A stretch of DNA of 64,000 nt. Source: Lachnospiraceae bacterium. GTDB lineage: Bacteria; Bacillota; Clostridia; Lachnospirales; Lachnospiraceae. The position numbers and the translations under genes were made by a program. The DNA is taken from NCBI GenBank assembly GCA_021770785.1, contig JAETQH010000001.1, forward strand, positions 124,001-188,000. Reading direction: 5' to 3'. This document shows, one piece after another, positions 1 to 9,651 of this stretch; the first letter of the stretch is position 1; each line of letters begins with the position of its first letter. The notes under the pieces were generated by a model. The model was given only the letters and a program-made list of their open reading frames with translations, ran no database searches and was not told where the DNA came from.

Positions 1-286
1 GATGGTCCGCCGCAATGTTATAGCAGGGAATCCGGTACTCGTCCCAGACATATCCCTCCCTCTCACGGTAGACCCCCGGCTCCTTCTCTAACCCCTGAAA
101 ATTAAAGGTTATCATCACCGTATTGCCTGTCCTGATAAATTTCCGCAGCCGCCTGCCGTCCCTTTTTTCACTTTTTAAATCATAAAAGAATACGGCATAT
201 CCCTTTTTTTCAAATTCCTTCGCCATCTCCTTTGAAAAATAGGTAAGGGTCTCCACCCCACCGGAAAACATTACGATTCTTTTCAT
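1..286 (-). CDS. Unidentified protein, N-terminal part (runs off left edge)
   Basis: An open frame begins with ATG at 286 and continues without a stop to the window edge, giving about 95 residues. It starts MKRIVMFSGGVET and ends near NIAADH. A good ribosome binding site (AGAGGAAAG) lies about 7 bases before the ATG. It is only 19 bases downstream of the ABC permease stop, so it is probably the last visible gene of the exporter operon. The fold looks like the N-terminal Rossmann half of a GT-B-like protein, and I considered a DUF3880/CgeB-like family, but too little is present to name it. Confidence 0.6.
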   Translation of the reverse strand, partial: MKRIVMFSGGVETLTYFSKEMAKEFEKKGYAVFFYDLKSEKRDGRRLRKFIRTGNTVMITFNFQGLEKEPGVYREREGYVWDEYRIPCYNIAADH

Positions 287-305
287 TTAAAACTTTCCTC
301 TTCTA

Positions 306-1559
306 TTACTCATGCCGCAGCGCGTCAATCGGATTTAAGTTTGCCGCCTTATAGGACGGGAAAACTCCAAACACAATTCCAATCGCCATGGAAAATATCA
401 CGGAGCCCACTGCCGCCGGAATGCTGATTGCCACCGGCATCTCAGTGACATAGGAAATAACCTCCGCTAAAATAATTCCCACAATAACGCCGAACACGCC
501 TCCTAAGCTGGTGAGCACCGCCGCCTCCGTTAAAAACTGCCATAAAATTTTCCCTTTTCTGGCGCCGATTGCCTTCTTCAGTCCGATTTCCTGAGTACGC
601 TCCGTCACGGACACCAGCATGATATTCATAACGCCGATACCGCCTACAATCAGGGAGATTCCTGCAATCCAGATTAGCATCGTGTTGGTGGAGCTGCTGA
701 GCTCCTGTATCTGCTGTGCCTGCTCTAATAGGTCCTTTGCCTTGTATTTAATGGTTTCGTCCTTCGGTGACAGGTAGCCATTTAAAATATCGGCGCAGGC
801 TTTCCCCGCAGCAGTCATATTATCCGTACTGTCCACCGCAATCACCACGTTCTGGGGCTCGTCATACTGGTAAATGATAGGCCATGTGGTATTGGGAATA
901 TAAATAGAGCCTGCACTCTCCTGGGCATAGGTATAATAATCGTCGATGGAATTGATGACCGGCTCAAAGGTTTTCGCTTTCGTCACAATTCCAATGACCG
1001 TATAGGGTTCTTTCTGGATTTCGATGGTCTTTCCCACCGCATCCTCTCCCTGAAACAGCGCTTCCTCTGAATTTGCATCTAAGATTGCCACCTTCCGGTA
1101 TTTGGTAAAATCTTCCTCTGTAAAGCCCCGTCCCTCTCTCATAATATAATTACAGGTGTCAAAATAGCTGATGTCAATGCCCTTGACATAACCGCCGGAA
1201 AAAGGCGTATTCAGATAATAAATACCGCCGTAATCCTGCCTGCTCAGATAGCAGGAAGCGTTCTGCACATGATCGATATCGCGGATATCCTCTAACACAG
1301 AGTCCGCCACTAAGGGCACTCCCGCAGGAATCCCGTTGTAGCCCATCTCATATTCCCACTCTCCCTGATACAAAGACACCTCCACCGTATTGTCGCCGGA
1401 GCCAATAAGATTTTCCTTAATCTGCTCATTGGTGCCCTTGATGGTGGAAACAATAGCAATAATCGCCGCAATACCGATAATAATTCCAAGCATTGTCAGG
1501 AAAGAACGCATCTTATGAGACCAAATGCCCTGAAAAGATAATCTTATATTCTCAAACAT
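306..1559 (-). CDS. MacB/FtsX-type ABC transporter permease
   Basis: This 417-residue membrane protein has the MacB layout: one N-terminal membrane segment (about residues 18-40), a large extracytoplasmic MacB_PCD domain (about 45-285), then three C-terminal FtsX-domain helices (about 293-405), ending NLNPIDALRHE as is typical of the family. It should form the membrane part of an ATP-driven exporter or mechanotransmission complex with the ATPase at 3295-3984 and the adaptors on either side. The start is supported by GGGAGG six bases before the ATG; the adaptor gene stops inside this ribosome binding site, so translation is probably coupled. Substrate unknown; candidates for this family include peptides, lipids and drugs. 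Confidence 0.93.
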   Translation of the reverse strand: MFENIRLSFQGIWSHKMRSFLTMLGIIIGIAAIIAIVSTIKGTNEQIKENLIGSGDNTVEVSLYQGEWEYEMGYNGIPAGVPLVADSVLEDIRDIDHVQNASCYLSRQDYGGIYYLNTPFSGGYVKGIDISYFDTCNYIMREGRGFTEEDFTKYRKVAILDANSEEALFQGEDAVGKTIEIQKEPYTVIGIVTKAKTFEPVINSIDDYYTYAQESAGSIYIPNTTWPIIYQYDEPQNVVIAVDSTDNMTAAGKACADILNGYLSPKDETIKYKAKDLLEQAQQIQELSSSTNTMLIWIAGISLIVGGIGVMNIMLVSVTERTQEIGLKKAIGARKGKILWQFLTEAAVLTSLGGVFGVIVGIILAEVISYVTEMPVAISIPAAVGSVIFSMAIGIVFGVFPSYKAANLNPIDALRHE

Positions 1560-1570
1560 GTTGTTCCTCC

Positions 1571-3298
1571 CTAATAAAACATATCTTCTTGATCTGAAAC
1601 CAGCGTACCTTCTACCGCCGCTTTTCCATAAGGGAAAGCAATTCTGTCTGTCTCTGACAACCCGGACTTTATCTCCACAGCAGAGCCGTAAATGGTTTTT
1701 CCTGTGATGACGTACTGTTTTTTCAGACGGTCATTTTCATCTGCAATCATAACATAAGACTGCCCGTTCTCCTGCCGCACATAAGCTTTTTCAATATAAA
1801 GCCCGCCGCTCTCGGAGGTATTCGTCTGGATGGAAAGGTCCACATATTCCCCGTTTTTCAGGGAAGAACTGTCCTCTATATAGGCTGTATACTCATAATA
1901 AGACACATTGGGGTTCCCGTCTCCCATGGAATTACCGCTGACAGGATAATCGGAAATCCCGGTAATGGTGGCCTGAAAGGTATTCCCGGTCTCCCAGGAA
2001 TTTGCCGTTATCACCATACCCGGTTTGATTTCATCTAACAGCAGTTCGCTTATGGTGCCGCTGACATAAAGCCCCTCCGATCCCGTCACCACCATAAACG
2101 CCCCGCTTTCCTCATCCTCCGATCCGCTGCCGGATATCTCCCTGACAGATTTCACCGTTCCGTCTATCTTGGCATATACCACGCCGTCAGAAGCCGTATT
2201 TTCCAACGACTCCAGCTCTAACTCTTCTTTTCTGCGCTGGAGATCTAATTTCTTTATCTCCTGCTCCTTTTCCTCGATGGCTGCTGCCAATTCCGTCTCA
2301 GAATAACCCTCCGGTTCCTCCCACTCCTGCTCTTCTTCAATACTGTCTAGCAAATCCTGCAGGCTCGAGTCTGTCTCTACCTCTTCCCCGCTGAAAATAT
2401 ACCACATTCTATCGCTGTCGTATGCAGTCAGCCCATTTCCGTCAAAGGTTTTCGTATTAGGGGAAACGCTGTCATCCGGCACCGGAATCAGCGTCTCATA
2501 AATTGTTTTTTCCGGTTCTTCCGAGGTTTCCGTCGTCTCTGTAGTTTCCACCGTCTCTTCCACTGCGGAACTCTCCATCAGTATCTTTCCTTTACTGTCC
2601 TTTTTACATATGATAAAAACCACATGCTTTCCTTCCCCGCTGCTACTTGTGGGGCGAATAGAGTTAAAAAAGCTTCCGTAGGCGTAAGCACCCTTATTGA
2701 CATAATATATGTAAGGATTCTCTTCCGAACCGTCCGCTTCTTTTGCGTTATAGGGCACCGAAGAAGCCGTTACATAATTATAAATTCGGCTGTCCTTCTC
2801 GTCTGTCTCCGGCAGGGAAAGTTCCTTAGCCTCTTCCTCTTTTTTTTTCGTGTCATCATATTTTGATGTATCAATCTCCGGCCTGGTCTTATCCACCGGC
2901 TTTGTCTGTTTCAGCACCTCTAACGCCCGCTGTGCCTTGGCAATGGAATTTGCTGTAGTGCTGATATCTAACTCTTTCCGCTTAATTTCAATTTCTATCT
3001 CCGAGGTATCATATTTAATCAACGCATCTCCGGTCTTTACCTCATCTCCCTGTTCCACATATACCTCTTCCACTCTAGAATCATTTTCCAGGTAAATTTC
3101 CTGAGAAGAATCATTGGTAACCATACCATAACTGGTCTCCTGATCTCCCCAGTATCCCCAGTTGATACTAGAAACCGGCTGCACCTCCGCCACCAGATTT
3201 TCACTCTGATAGGCTTCATACGCATAGATACCGCCGTAAACTGCACCTCCTGTAACGGCAAGGGCAACCGCAACCGCAATCACTTTCTTTATTTTCAC
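1571..3298 (-). CDS. HlyD/MacA-like adaptor protein with a large insertion
   Basis: This is a 575-residue extracytoplasmic adaptor (membrane fusion protein) of an ABC exporter. It has an N-terminal membrane anchor (residues 5-27), a first half of a biotinyl-lipoyl domain (about 70-100, 'VEQGDEVKTGDALIKYDTSE'), helical hairpin segments (about 100-135 and 335-370), the second lipoyl half and beta-barrel (about 375-490). Between the two helices sits an unusual insertion of roughly 190 residues containing a Thr/Glu-rich stretch (VEETVETTETTE). The start is GTG, overlapping the ATPase stop by four bases (GTGA), with GGAGG seven bases upstream. It is the second adaptor in the operon; the other is at 3996-5471. 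Confidence 0.88.
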   Translation of the reverse strand: MKIKKVIAVAVALAVTGGAVYGGIYAYEAYQSENLVAEVQPVSSINWGYWGDQETSYGMVTNDSSQEIYLENDSRVEEVYVEQGDEVKTGDALIKYDTSEIEIEIKRKELDISTTANSIAKAQRALEVLKQTKPVDKTRPEIDTSKYDDTKKKEEEAKELSLPETDEKDSRIYNYVTASSVPYNAKEADGSEENPYIYYVNKGAYAYGSFFNSIRPTSSSGEGKHVVFIICKKDSKGKILMESSAVEETVETTETTETSEEPEKTIYETLIPVPDDSVSPNTKTFDGNGLTAYDSDRMWYIFSGEEVETDSSLQDLLDSIEEEQEWEEPEGYSETELAAAIEEKEQEIKKLDLQRRKEELELESLENTASDGVVYAKIDGTVKSVREISGSGSEDEESGAFMVVTGSEGLYVSGTISELLLDEIKPGMVITANSWETGNTFQATITGISDYPVSGNSMGDGNPNVSYYEYTAYIEDSSSLKNGEYVDLSIQTNTSESGGLYIEKAYVRQENGQSYVMIADENDRLKKQYVITGKTIYGSAVEIKSGLSETDRIAFPYGKAAVEGTLVSDQEDMFY

Positions 3299-3984
3299 GA
3301 TGCCGCCTCCTCTCCGTCTCCCTCAAAAATCACACCGTCAATGATTCGTACCACCCGTTTGGCGTTCGCTGCAATCTTCGGGTCGTGGGTAATCATAACC
3401 ACCGTTACGCCCTCTTCATTCAGGCTCTTAAAAAGCTCCATAATCTGTTCCCCTGATTTTGAGTCCAATGCACCGGTAGGCTCATCCGCCAGCAGAATCT
3501 TAGGGTTATTTACCATAGCCCTTGCGATTGCCACCCTCTGTTTCTGACCGCCGGAGAGCTGGGTGGGCTTGAAATTCACACGTTCCCCCAGCCCCACTCT
3601 CTCTAAGGCGCTGATGGCACGCTCTTTCCGCTCCTTTTTCTTCACCCCCGCATAGCTTAAGGGCAGAGAAACATTTTCCACCGCAGTCTCCCGGGGCATT
3701 AAATGAAAGCTCTGAAAGACAAAGCCAATACTTCTCAGACGCAAATCCGACAATTCCCTGTCCTTTAGCTTCAGCACATCCTCCCCCGCCAGCTCATAGG
3801 TACCGCTGGTGGGCTTATCCAGACAGCCGATGATATTCATCAATGTAGTTTTTCCCGAACCGGAGGGCCCCATGATTGCCACATATTCACCCTCTTCCAC
3901 GGTAAGGGAAACATCCTTTAATACCGGAACCACCAGCTTATCCTGCTGATAATCTTTAAATATATTCTGAATGTTCAGTATCAT
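3295..3984 (-). CDS. MacB/LolD-type ABC transporter ATP-binding protein
   Basis: A 229-residue ATPase with all expected motifs: Walker A GPSGSGKTT (about residues 39-47), Q-loop FVFQSF, signature LSGGQKQR (about 143-150), Walker B ILLADEPTGALDS (about 163-175) and the H-switch MITHD. Families with this pattern power MacB-like permeases. AGGAGGG lies six bases before the ATG. Gene order is adaptor 2, ATPase, adaptor 1, permease, all with tiny gaps or overlaps, so the four proteins are very likely one exporter complex. Confidence 0.95.
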   Translation of the reverse strand: MILNIQNIFKDYQQDKLVVPVLKDVSLTVEEGEYVAIMGPSGSGKTTLMNIIGCLDKPTSGTYELAGEDVLKLKDRELSDLRLRSIGFVFQSFHLMPRETAVENVSLPLSYAGVKKKERKERAISALERVGLGERVNFKPTQLSGGQKQRVAIARAMVNNPKILLADEPTGALDSKSGEQIMELFKSLNEEGVTVVMITHDPKIAANAKRVVRIIDGVIFEGDGEEAAS

Positions 3985-3995
3985 TGCAATCCCTC

Positions 3996-5471
3996 CTACT
4001 GACCCGATTCGATTTCATTCAATAACTCTCTCTCTGCATCCCTCTGGGCTCTGTTCAGGGACAAGTCCTCCTCCGGCAGCTCCGTATCATCATAATCGTA
4101 ATCGTAATCATCATAATACATTTCCGTATCATAAAGGCTCTCTGTCCCATAAAAGCTCTCCATATCCTCGTAGCCTTCAAAATCTTCCCAGTCTTCTTCT
4201 AGTTCTGTACTGTCCTGATTGTAAAGCGGAGAAGAATAATCCACTTCCTCTGCATCCGTCACTGTGGTGACACCCTCATACAGACCCACCATCGGCCATG
4301 TAATGTAATCATCCTCCGTAATGCCGGAGAGAATCTCGTATTCTCCTAAATCCTCGTCCAACTCGCCCAGTTCCACATAACGTTTTTCCAGACGGTTTCT
4401 GTCATTTGCCGCCCACACATAAGCACCTGTGTCATCCTGCACGATATAACTGCTGTAAAGCCAGAGTCCTTCCTTCGTTTCCTCCTGTCCCTCATCCATC
4501 TCTATGTAAACATGCTGTCCTAACAGAAGCCCCTCCGCAGAATCCAATTCCACATAGAACGGATATTTTGTGGCACTGTCTCCGCTGTCCGAACCATAAT
4601 AATCACTCTCTTCCTTCTGTACATTGTCAGTATCCAGCTTTGCCAGTTTCCCGTTCCAGAGCTGGCTGCTGTCCACTCTTGAACGGATAATCACCGGCGT
4701 CCCCTCCGATATCATCCACACATTCTGCTCGTCCACAGATCCTTTGACCCTGTACTCACCTTCCTGCAGAATCGTCATAAAAGCGGCCGTATTTCCGTTG
4801 CTGTCCGTGCCGTTCTCATTGATTTCCTTCACCACGCCTGCCTGTTTGCTGACCACCGTAGATTCGGAAATCTGCTGCTCATATTTTTCTATCTCCAGTC
4901 TTTTGCTCTCTAAATCAAACTCCGTCTGCTCGATGGAATTTTCCTCCGACTGTATCTCTGTGGTAAGGTCAAATTTCTCGTCCTCATCCTCCGTTTTGCT
5001 CAGCTGGTCGTTTAAACTGGCAATTTTCTTTCTGGCATTGGCGATATCATTGTTAATGCTCTCCACCTCCAGATTCGCTTGTTTCACCTGCATTTCAAGG
5101 TCACTGGTATCATAGGTGACTAATTTCTGCCCCTCTTCCACTGTGTCGCCCACCTCTACCAGAATCTCTTTAATGGTTCTCGAAGAATCTACATTGACCT
5201 CATAACTGTCCTGTGACTCCACCACGCCGTTATAACGGTTTGACACCCCGGTGTAGGTGTTCATAATCTTAGACACCTTTTCCACATACACTTTATCATC
5301 CGAATTTGCAGAATTTAAAAACGGAATCGTATCCACTGCCCAGGCAGAAACCGTACCGAATTTTTCCACTGCAAAATCACTAATCTCCGTTCTGAAATAA
5401 AATCCTGCGCCTCCGGCTGCGGCAGCTGCCGCAAGAACCACAATGAGTGCGATTACTTTTTTCTTTTTCAT
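3996..5471 (-). CDS. HlyD/MacA-like adaptor protein with acidic tail
   Basis: A 491-residue adaptor with an Ala-rich N-terminal membrane segment (residues 6-27), lipoyl half-motif (about 100-130, 'VEVGDTVEEGQKLVTYDTSD'), a regular coiled-coil hairpin (about 130-205), the second lipoyl half with 'KQAGVVKEINENGTD', and a beta-barrel region to about residue 400. The last 70 residues are very acidic and Tyr/Asp-rich (YYDDYDYDYDD), a low-complexity tail not normal for MacA. It is the first gene of the exporter operon. An inverted repeat and a possible promoter lie directly upstream (5493-5565). Confidence 0.9.
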   Translation of the reverse strand: MKKKKVIALIVVLAAAAAAGGAGFYFRTEISDFAVEKFGTVSAWAVDTIPFLNSANSDDKVYVEKVSKIMNTYTGVSNRYNGVVESQDSYEVNVDSSRTIKEILVEVGDTVEEGQKLVTYDTSDLEMQVKQANLEVESINNDIANARKKIASLNDQLSKTEDEDEKFDLTTEIQSEENSIEQTEFDLESKRLEIEKYEQQISESTVVSKQAGVVKEINENGTDSNGNTAAFMTILQEGEYRVKGSVDEQNVWMISEGTPVIIRSRVDSSQLWNGKLAKLDTDNVQKEESDYYGSDSGDSATKYPFYVELDSAEGLLLGQHVYIEMDEGQEETKEGLWLYSSYIVQDDTGAYVWAANDRNRLEKRYVELGELDEDLGEYEILSGITEDDYITWPMVGLYEGVTTVTDAEEVDYSSPLYNQDSTELEEDWEDFEGYEDMESFYGTESLYDTEMYYDDYDYDYDDTELPEEDLSLNRAQRDAERELLNEIESGQ

Positions 5472-5492
5472 ATTTACAACCTTTCATCTAAA

Positions 5493-5536
5493 AAAAATGA
5501 TAGAACAAACACCATTGTGTCTATTCTATCATTTTT
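5493..5536 (-). promoter_or_regulatory. 13-bp inverted repeat overlapping a possible promoter of the exporter operon
   Basis: A perfect 13-base inverted repeat (AAAAATGATAGAA and its complement, 18 bases apart) ends 21 bases before the adaptor ATG at 5471. On the minus strand, TAGAAT inside the first arm could serve as a -10 box, with ATGTCA 18 bases upstream as -35. The arms would then flank the transcription start, the expected place for a repressor operator. The same sequence also reads as a T-tailed hairpin, so it could be the glyA terminator or an attenuator instead. Sequence alone does not decide. Confidence 0.5.
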
Positions 5537-5657
5537 ACTAAAAATATGACATACCTGATTCTTAATTTTTCATTAATATACTACAGGAAAAGTACCTGTT
5601 TCCGGGGTTTTTCCCAGCCTTTTCAAGGGAAAGCCGTCTTTGTGAATTTTCTGTGAT

Positions 5658-6896
5658 TTATTTCAGCGGGTACTTATCTGTCAGGGATTTCACAATTGCC
5701 TTTGCCTTCTCTGCCGCAGGCTCCCCCTCTTTAATCATCATGGCGATTGCCTCTGCAATCTGATCCATATCCTCTGTATTCATACCACGGGAAGATACCG
5801 CTGCCGTTCCTAAACGCACGCCGCTAGTAACAAAGGGTGATTTCGGGTCGTTGGGAATGGTGTTCTTATTGCAGGTGATATTGACAGAATCTAAAAGTTT
5901 CTCCACTTCTTTTCCTGTCTTATCATAATTCGTCAAATCCACTAACATCAGGTGATTGTCCGTACCGCCGGATACAATCTTGATATTCCTTTCTAGCAGA
6001 CCTTTACAAAGCGCCTGGGCATTATCCACGATGTTCTTTGCATATTCCTTAAACTCTGGCTGTAATGCCTCTTTAAAGCAGATTGCCTTTGCAGCGATTA
6101 CGTGCATCAGAGGGCCGCCCTGAATGCCGGGGAAAATTGCTTTATTGAAATTATATTTATCCGCAGCCTCCCGGTTGCATAAAATCATACCGCCTCTCGG
6201 CCCCCGCAGGGTCTTGTGGGTGGTTGTGGTCACCACGTCTGCATATGGGATTGGGCTTGGATGAAGTCCTGCTGCCACAAGTCCTGCAATATGCGCCATA
6301 TCTACCATAAGTACTGCTCCGCAGGCATCTGCGATTTCACGGAATTTCTTAAAATCAATGGTTCTTGCGTAAGCGGAAGCTCCGGCAATAATCATCTTTG
6401 GCTTGCACTCCATGGCAATCTCCATGACTTTATCGTAGTCAATCACACCCGCATCATTTACCCCGTAAGGCACAATGTTAAAATAAGTGCCGGAAAAATT
6501 CACAGGGCTTCCGTGTGTCAGATGTCCGCCGTGGTCTAAGTTCATACCCATCACGGTATCCCCCGGTTTTAAGATGGCAAACTGCACTGCCATATTTGCC
6601 TGTGCACCGGAATGTGGCTGTACATTAGCGTAGTCACAGCCAAAGAGCTCTTTTGCACGCTCAATCGCCAGTCTCTCCACCACGTCCACGCAGTCGCATC
6701 CGCCATAATATCTTTTTCCCGGATAGCCTTCCGCATACTTGTTTGTCATAACGCTGCCCATGGCTGACATCACTGCCGGGCTTACCCAGTTCTCAGACGC
6801 AATCAGCTCAATGTGGCTGTTCTGTCTCTCAAATTCATCGGTAATGGCATTTGCCACTTCCATATCCGCTGCCTGAATATCCTCAAGTGTATACAT
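5658..6896 (-). CDS. glyA: Serine hydroxymethyltransferase
   Basis: This cytosolic PLP enzyme interconverts serine and glycine while charging tetrahydrofolate with a one-carbon unit. The 412-residue product matches the usual family length. Diagnostic motifs include [14 protein letters not shown] near the N-terminus, the [20 protein letters not shown] block with the PLP-binding lysine, and [17 protein letters not shown]. The frame is open for 43 codons upstream, but the ATG at 6896 fits the family N-terminus ([11 protein letters not shown]) and has AAGGGAG upstream. A sigma-A-like promoter lies at 6975-7003. It appears monocistronic. Confidence 0.97.
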   Translation of the reverse strand: MYTLEDIQAADMEVANAITDEFERQNSHIELIASENWVSPAVMSAMGSVMTNKYAEGYPGKRYYGGCDCVDVVERLAIERAKELFGCDYANVQPHSGAQANMAVQFAILKPGDTVMGMNLDHGGHLTHGSPVNFSGTYFNIVPYGVNDAGVIDYDKVMEIAMECKPKMIIAGASAYARTIDFKKFREIADACGAVLMVDMAHIAGLVAAGLHPSPIPYADVVTTTTHKTLRGPRGGMILCNREAADKYNFNKAIFPGIQGGPLMHVIAAKAICFKEALQPEFKEYAKNIVDNAQALCKGLLERNIKIVSGGTDNHLMLVDLTNYDKTGKEVEKLLDSVNITCNKNTIPNDPKSPFVTSGVRLGTAAVSSRGMNTEDMDQIAEAIAMMIKEGEPAAEKAKAIVKSLTDKYPLK

Positions 6897-6974
6897 ATCT
6901 TGTATATCTCCCTTCTTTTCCCTTTCATACTGTCTCTCTGCAAAAAACATCTGTCTTTTGCAACTATACTCTCC

Positions 6975-7003
6975 ATTATATATGACTTCCCCCCTTTTCG
7001 CAA
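6975..7003 (-). promoter_or_regulatory. Sigma-A-like promoter of glyA
   Basis: On the minus strand, TTGCGA (-35, 4 of 6) and a perfect TATAAT (-10) are separated by 17 bases. The -10 is about 80 bases before the glyA ATG at 6896, leaving a short leader in which I see no clear riboswitch fold. Confidence 0.6.
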
Positions 7004-7034
7004 TTATAAAAAGCCTCTGTCCCATAACAATTTC

Positions 7035-7304
7035 TTATAGTTTATATAAGTGCTGCCAATAAAGCACTGCCAGCAACCCCACCTGCATCGCCAGAATCAG
7101 AGGCATCCCCACCACGAAATACCAGTGCCTCGTCTTGTGCCGGAACACATACATCCCCGCCCAGGTTCCGACACTCCCGCCTAACAGGCTGCACAAAAAC
7201 AGGCTTTTCTCTGAAATTCTCCACAAATGTCTCCTCGCCCTGCGTTTATCCTCCCCCATCAAAAAAAATCCCAATAGATTCATGATAACAATGTAATAAA
7301 CCAT
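7035..7304 (-). CDS. DUF1294 family small membrane protein
   Basis: An 89-residue protein with three hydrophobic segments and the DUF1294 core: M-EDKRRARRHLWRISE near the N-terminus, then LLGGSVGTWAGMYVFRHKTRH, which is the hallmark of this family. Function is unknown; the family is common in Firmicutes. The ATG at 7304 is chosen because GGAGGGG lies 6 bases upstream; the frame is open further upstream but would run through the secDF terminator. Confidence 0.9.
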   Translation of the reverse strand: MVYYIVIMNLLGFFLMGEDKRRARRHLWRISEKSLFLCSLLGGSVGTWAGMYVFRHKTRHWYFVVGMPLILAMQVGLLAVLYWQHLYKL

Positions 7305-7333
7305 TTTCTTCCCCTCCGCACCCGTGTGCATAA

Positions 7334-7368
7334 TAAAATTCCCGGCACAGCCAACTGCCGCCGGGAAT
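7334..7368 (-). terminator. Intrinsic terminator after secDF
   Basis: A nine-base-pair GC-rich stem (ATTCCCGGC / GCCGGGAAT) with a 13-base loop is followed on the minus strand by TTTATTAT. It starts 22 bases after the secDF stop. Confidence 0.75.
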
Positions 7369-7390
7369 CCATCATTCTGTATTTCAAATC

Positions 7391-9550
7391 CTATTGGGCA
7401 ATCTTGTTCTTCCCAAGATGCACCTTCATCACATACCACAGCTCCGTCGCAATGCAGATAGAACTGTAAGCGCCGCAGAGCAGACCTGCCATCAGCGGCA
7501 GGGAGAATTCACGGATGCTGGGCACGCCAAGGATATAAAGCATAAATACCATAACAAAAGTGGTGATGGAAGTATTGATACTTCGTGACAAGGTCTGTGT
7601 CAAACTCTTATTGGCAATCTCCGCCAAAGACTCCTTCGTCTGCTTTCCTGCTGTTTTCCCTAAATTCTCACGGATACGGTCAAAGATAACGATGGTATCA
7701 TTGACAGAATAACCGATAATCGTCAGCATACATGCAATAAATGTATTTCCCACAGAAATACGTGCCAAGGCGTAAACCGCAAGCACCACTAACACGTCAT
7801 GGAGCAATGCAATAATCGCACTGGCACCGAAGCGGATATCCTTAAACCGGAACCAGATATAAATCAGCATACAGATGGTAGATACCAATACTGCAACCAA
7901 TGCATCGGAACGCATTTCACTGCTGATGGTGGAGCTGATACTCTGGGAAGTAATGGTACTTTCGTCAATGCCGAATTTTTCCACCAACATCTCGTTCACT
8001 GCCTGACGTTCCTCTAAAGAAAGAGTACGTGTTTTTACTGTTACCTGTGTGGTTCCCTCCACACGGTTAGACTGAATGTTGTTGTCTCCTACCACAGCTG
8101 CAAACTCGGGTATAATCTGTTCTTCAATCTCTTCAATACTGTATTCTTTTCCGAAATCTGCAGTTGTGGAGGTACCGCCTACGAAATCAAGCCCGTAATT
8201 CAGCGCATTCCCTCCTGCCATGGAATGCACCCCCATGCCGATAAAGCCTGCCGCAATAATCGCTGCGGAAACAGCAAAGAATACTGTCTTTTTCCCAAGG
8301 AAATTAACGCTCTTCCTCTCTTTGGCACGTCCATAGAATTTCTCATCTTTAAGACCCAGACCGTGCAACGCATATAAAATCCAACGAGTTACTACCAATG
8401 CAGTAAACATGGACAAAATAATACTAATCATAAGGGTATAAGCAAAACCTTTTACCGTACCGGAGCCTAACAGCATCAGCACTAACGCCGCAATCAGGGT
8501 AGTAATATTACCGTCTAAAATTGCGGACATGGCTTTCTGGAAGCCGACCTTCATAGAAGTCTGTACGGTTTTTCCGGTGGCAATCTCCTCCCGGATACGG
8601 GCGAAAATAACCACGTTGGCATCCACTGCCATACCGATACCAAGGATAATACCTGCGATACCCGGCAGTGTCAGGGTAATTTCAAACAAATACAGGGTTG
8701 CAATCACCAATGCCGTATAAATGGCAAGGGCGATGGCCGCCGCAATACCCGGCACTGCGTAAAATACAATCATGAATATCATGACAATAACAAGACCGAT
8801 GGCTCCCGCCTTTAAACTGGAAGAAATCGCATTGCTTCCTAACTGTGCACCGACGACACTGGACTCTAATTCCTCTAATTCCAGAGAAAGAGAACCGATA
8901 CGAATAGAGGTTGCAAGGTTTTCTGCCTCCTCAAAGGTGCTCTGTCCTGAAATCTGGGCCGTTCCCCCTGTAATCGCCTCCTGCACCTCCGGATAGCTGA
9001 TAACCTCACCGTCATAAACGATGGGAAGATAATTCCCCACATTTTCCGTTGTCACCTGTCCAAAAATCTCAGCGCCCTCGTCCGTCAGGGTCAGCTGTAC
9101 GATATACTGCTTGTTTCCATAAGTATCCGTGTTGGTCGCTGCCTGGGCATCCGCCACCTGGTCACCTGTCATAAATACGGTTCCATCAGAAAGCTGGAAC
9201 TCTAAGGAACCCGGATTTCCCAGTTCCTCCAAAATGGCATTGGCATCGGAAACGCCCGGGATTTCAACGGTGATACGGTCATCCCCCACCTGATAAACGG
9301 AGGACTCGGTACTGTATCCCTCCACACGTTTCTGGAGCTTGTAAATGGTATCACTCATATCCTCTGCACTGGGATTTTCATCCTTTACCTGATAAGTGAT
9401 GGAAACACCGCCGGATAAGTCAAGGCCCAGCGGAATGCTCATCTCTTCTCCAATCCCTGTGGAGGAAAGAATGATAGAGGCATAGTAGGCAAGTCCCACA
9501 AGAGCTGCGAGAATGACTGCTAATACAACTGCTGCTTTACTCTTCTTCAT
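7391..9550 (-). CDS. secDF: Protein translocase subunit SecDF (fused)
   Basis: This 719-residue membrane protein combines SecD (about residues 1-400) and SecF (about 420-719), the proton-driven accessory of the Sec translocon that helps pull secreted proteins out of the membrane. The SecD part shows PLGLDLSGGVSITYQV near the N-terminus and GMAVDANVVIFARIREE in the membrane domain; the SecF part shows YGLDFVGGTSTT and the matching GYSVNDTIVIFDRIREN. Twelve membrane segments are expected. AGGAAGG precedes the ATG. It lies downstream of the SCIFF maturase, a common arrangement in Clostridia. Confidence 0.96.
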   Translation of the reverse strand: MKKSKAAVVLAVILAALVGLAYYASIILSSTGIGEEMSIPLGLDLSGGVSITYQVKDENPSAEDMSDTIYKLQKRVEGYSTESSVYQVGDDRITVEIPGVSDANAILEELGNPGSLEFQLSDGTVFMTGDQVADAQAATNTDTYGNKQYIVQLTLTDEGAEIFGQVTTENVGNYLPIVYDGEVISYPEVQEAITGGTAQISGQSTFEEAENLATSIRIGSLSLELEELESSVVGAQLGSNAISSSLKAGAIGLVIVMIFMIVFYAVPGIAAAIALAIYTALVIATLYLFEITLTLPGIAGIILGIGMAVDANVVIFARIREEIATGKTVQTSMKVGFQKAMSAILDGNITTLIAALVLMLLGSGTVKGFAYTLMISIILSMFTALVVTRWILYALHGLGLKDEKFYGRAKERKSVNFLGKKTVFFAVSAAIIAAGFIGMGVHSMAGGNALNYGLDFVGGTSTTADFGKEYSIEEIEEQIIPEFAAVVGDNNIQSNRVEGTTQVTVKTRTLSLEERQAVNEMLVEKFGIDESTITSQSISSTISSEMRSDALVAVLVSTICMLIYIWFRFKDIRFGASAIIALLHDVLVVLAVYALARISVGNTFIACMLTIIGYSVNDTIVIFDRIRENLGKTAGKQTKESLAEIANKSLTQTLSRSINTSITTFVMVFMLYILGVPSIREFSLPLMAGLLCGAYSSICIATELWYVMKVHLGKNKIAQ

Positions 9551-9651
9551 TTCTTTTTTCCTTCCTGTTCTTATTTTTCCTTATCGGAAACTGCGCTGCG
9601 AAAGACAGCCGCTTCTCTTTATCGGTAATCTACGCTTCCAAAATATCCGAG

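Noticed and set aside
4624-5115. 163-residue plus-strand open frame rich in Ser and Leu
   Set aside because: Antisense to the coiled-coil part of the adaptor gene; low-complexity composition follows from the complementary codons.
6897-7034. Glycine or other riboswitch before glyA
   Set aside because: The leader is only about 75-80 bases from the likely promoter and no conserved riboswitch core was recognised.
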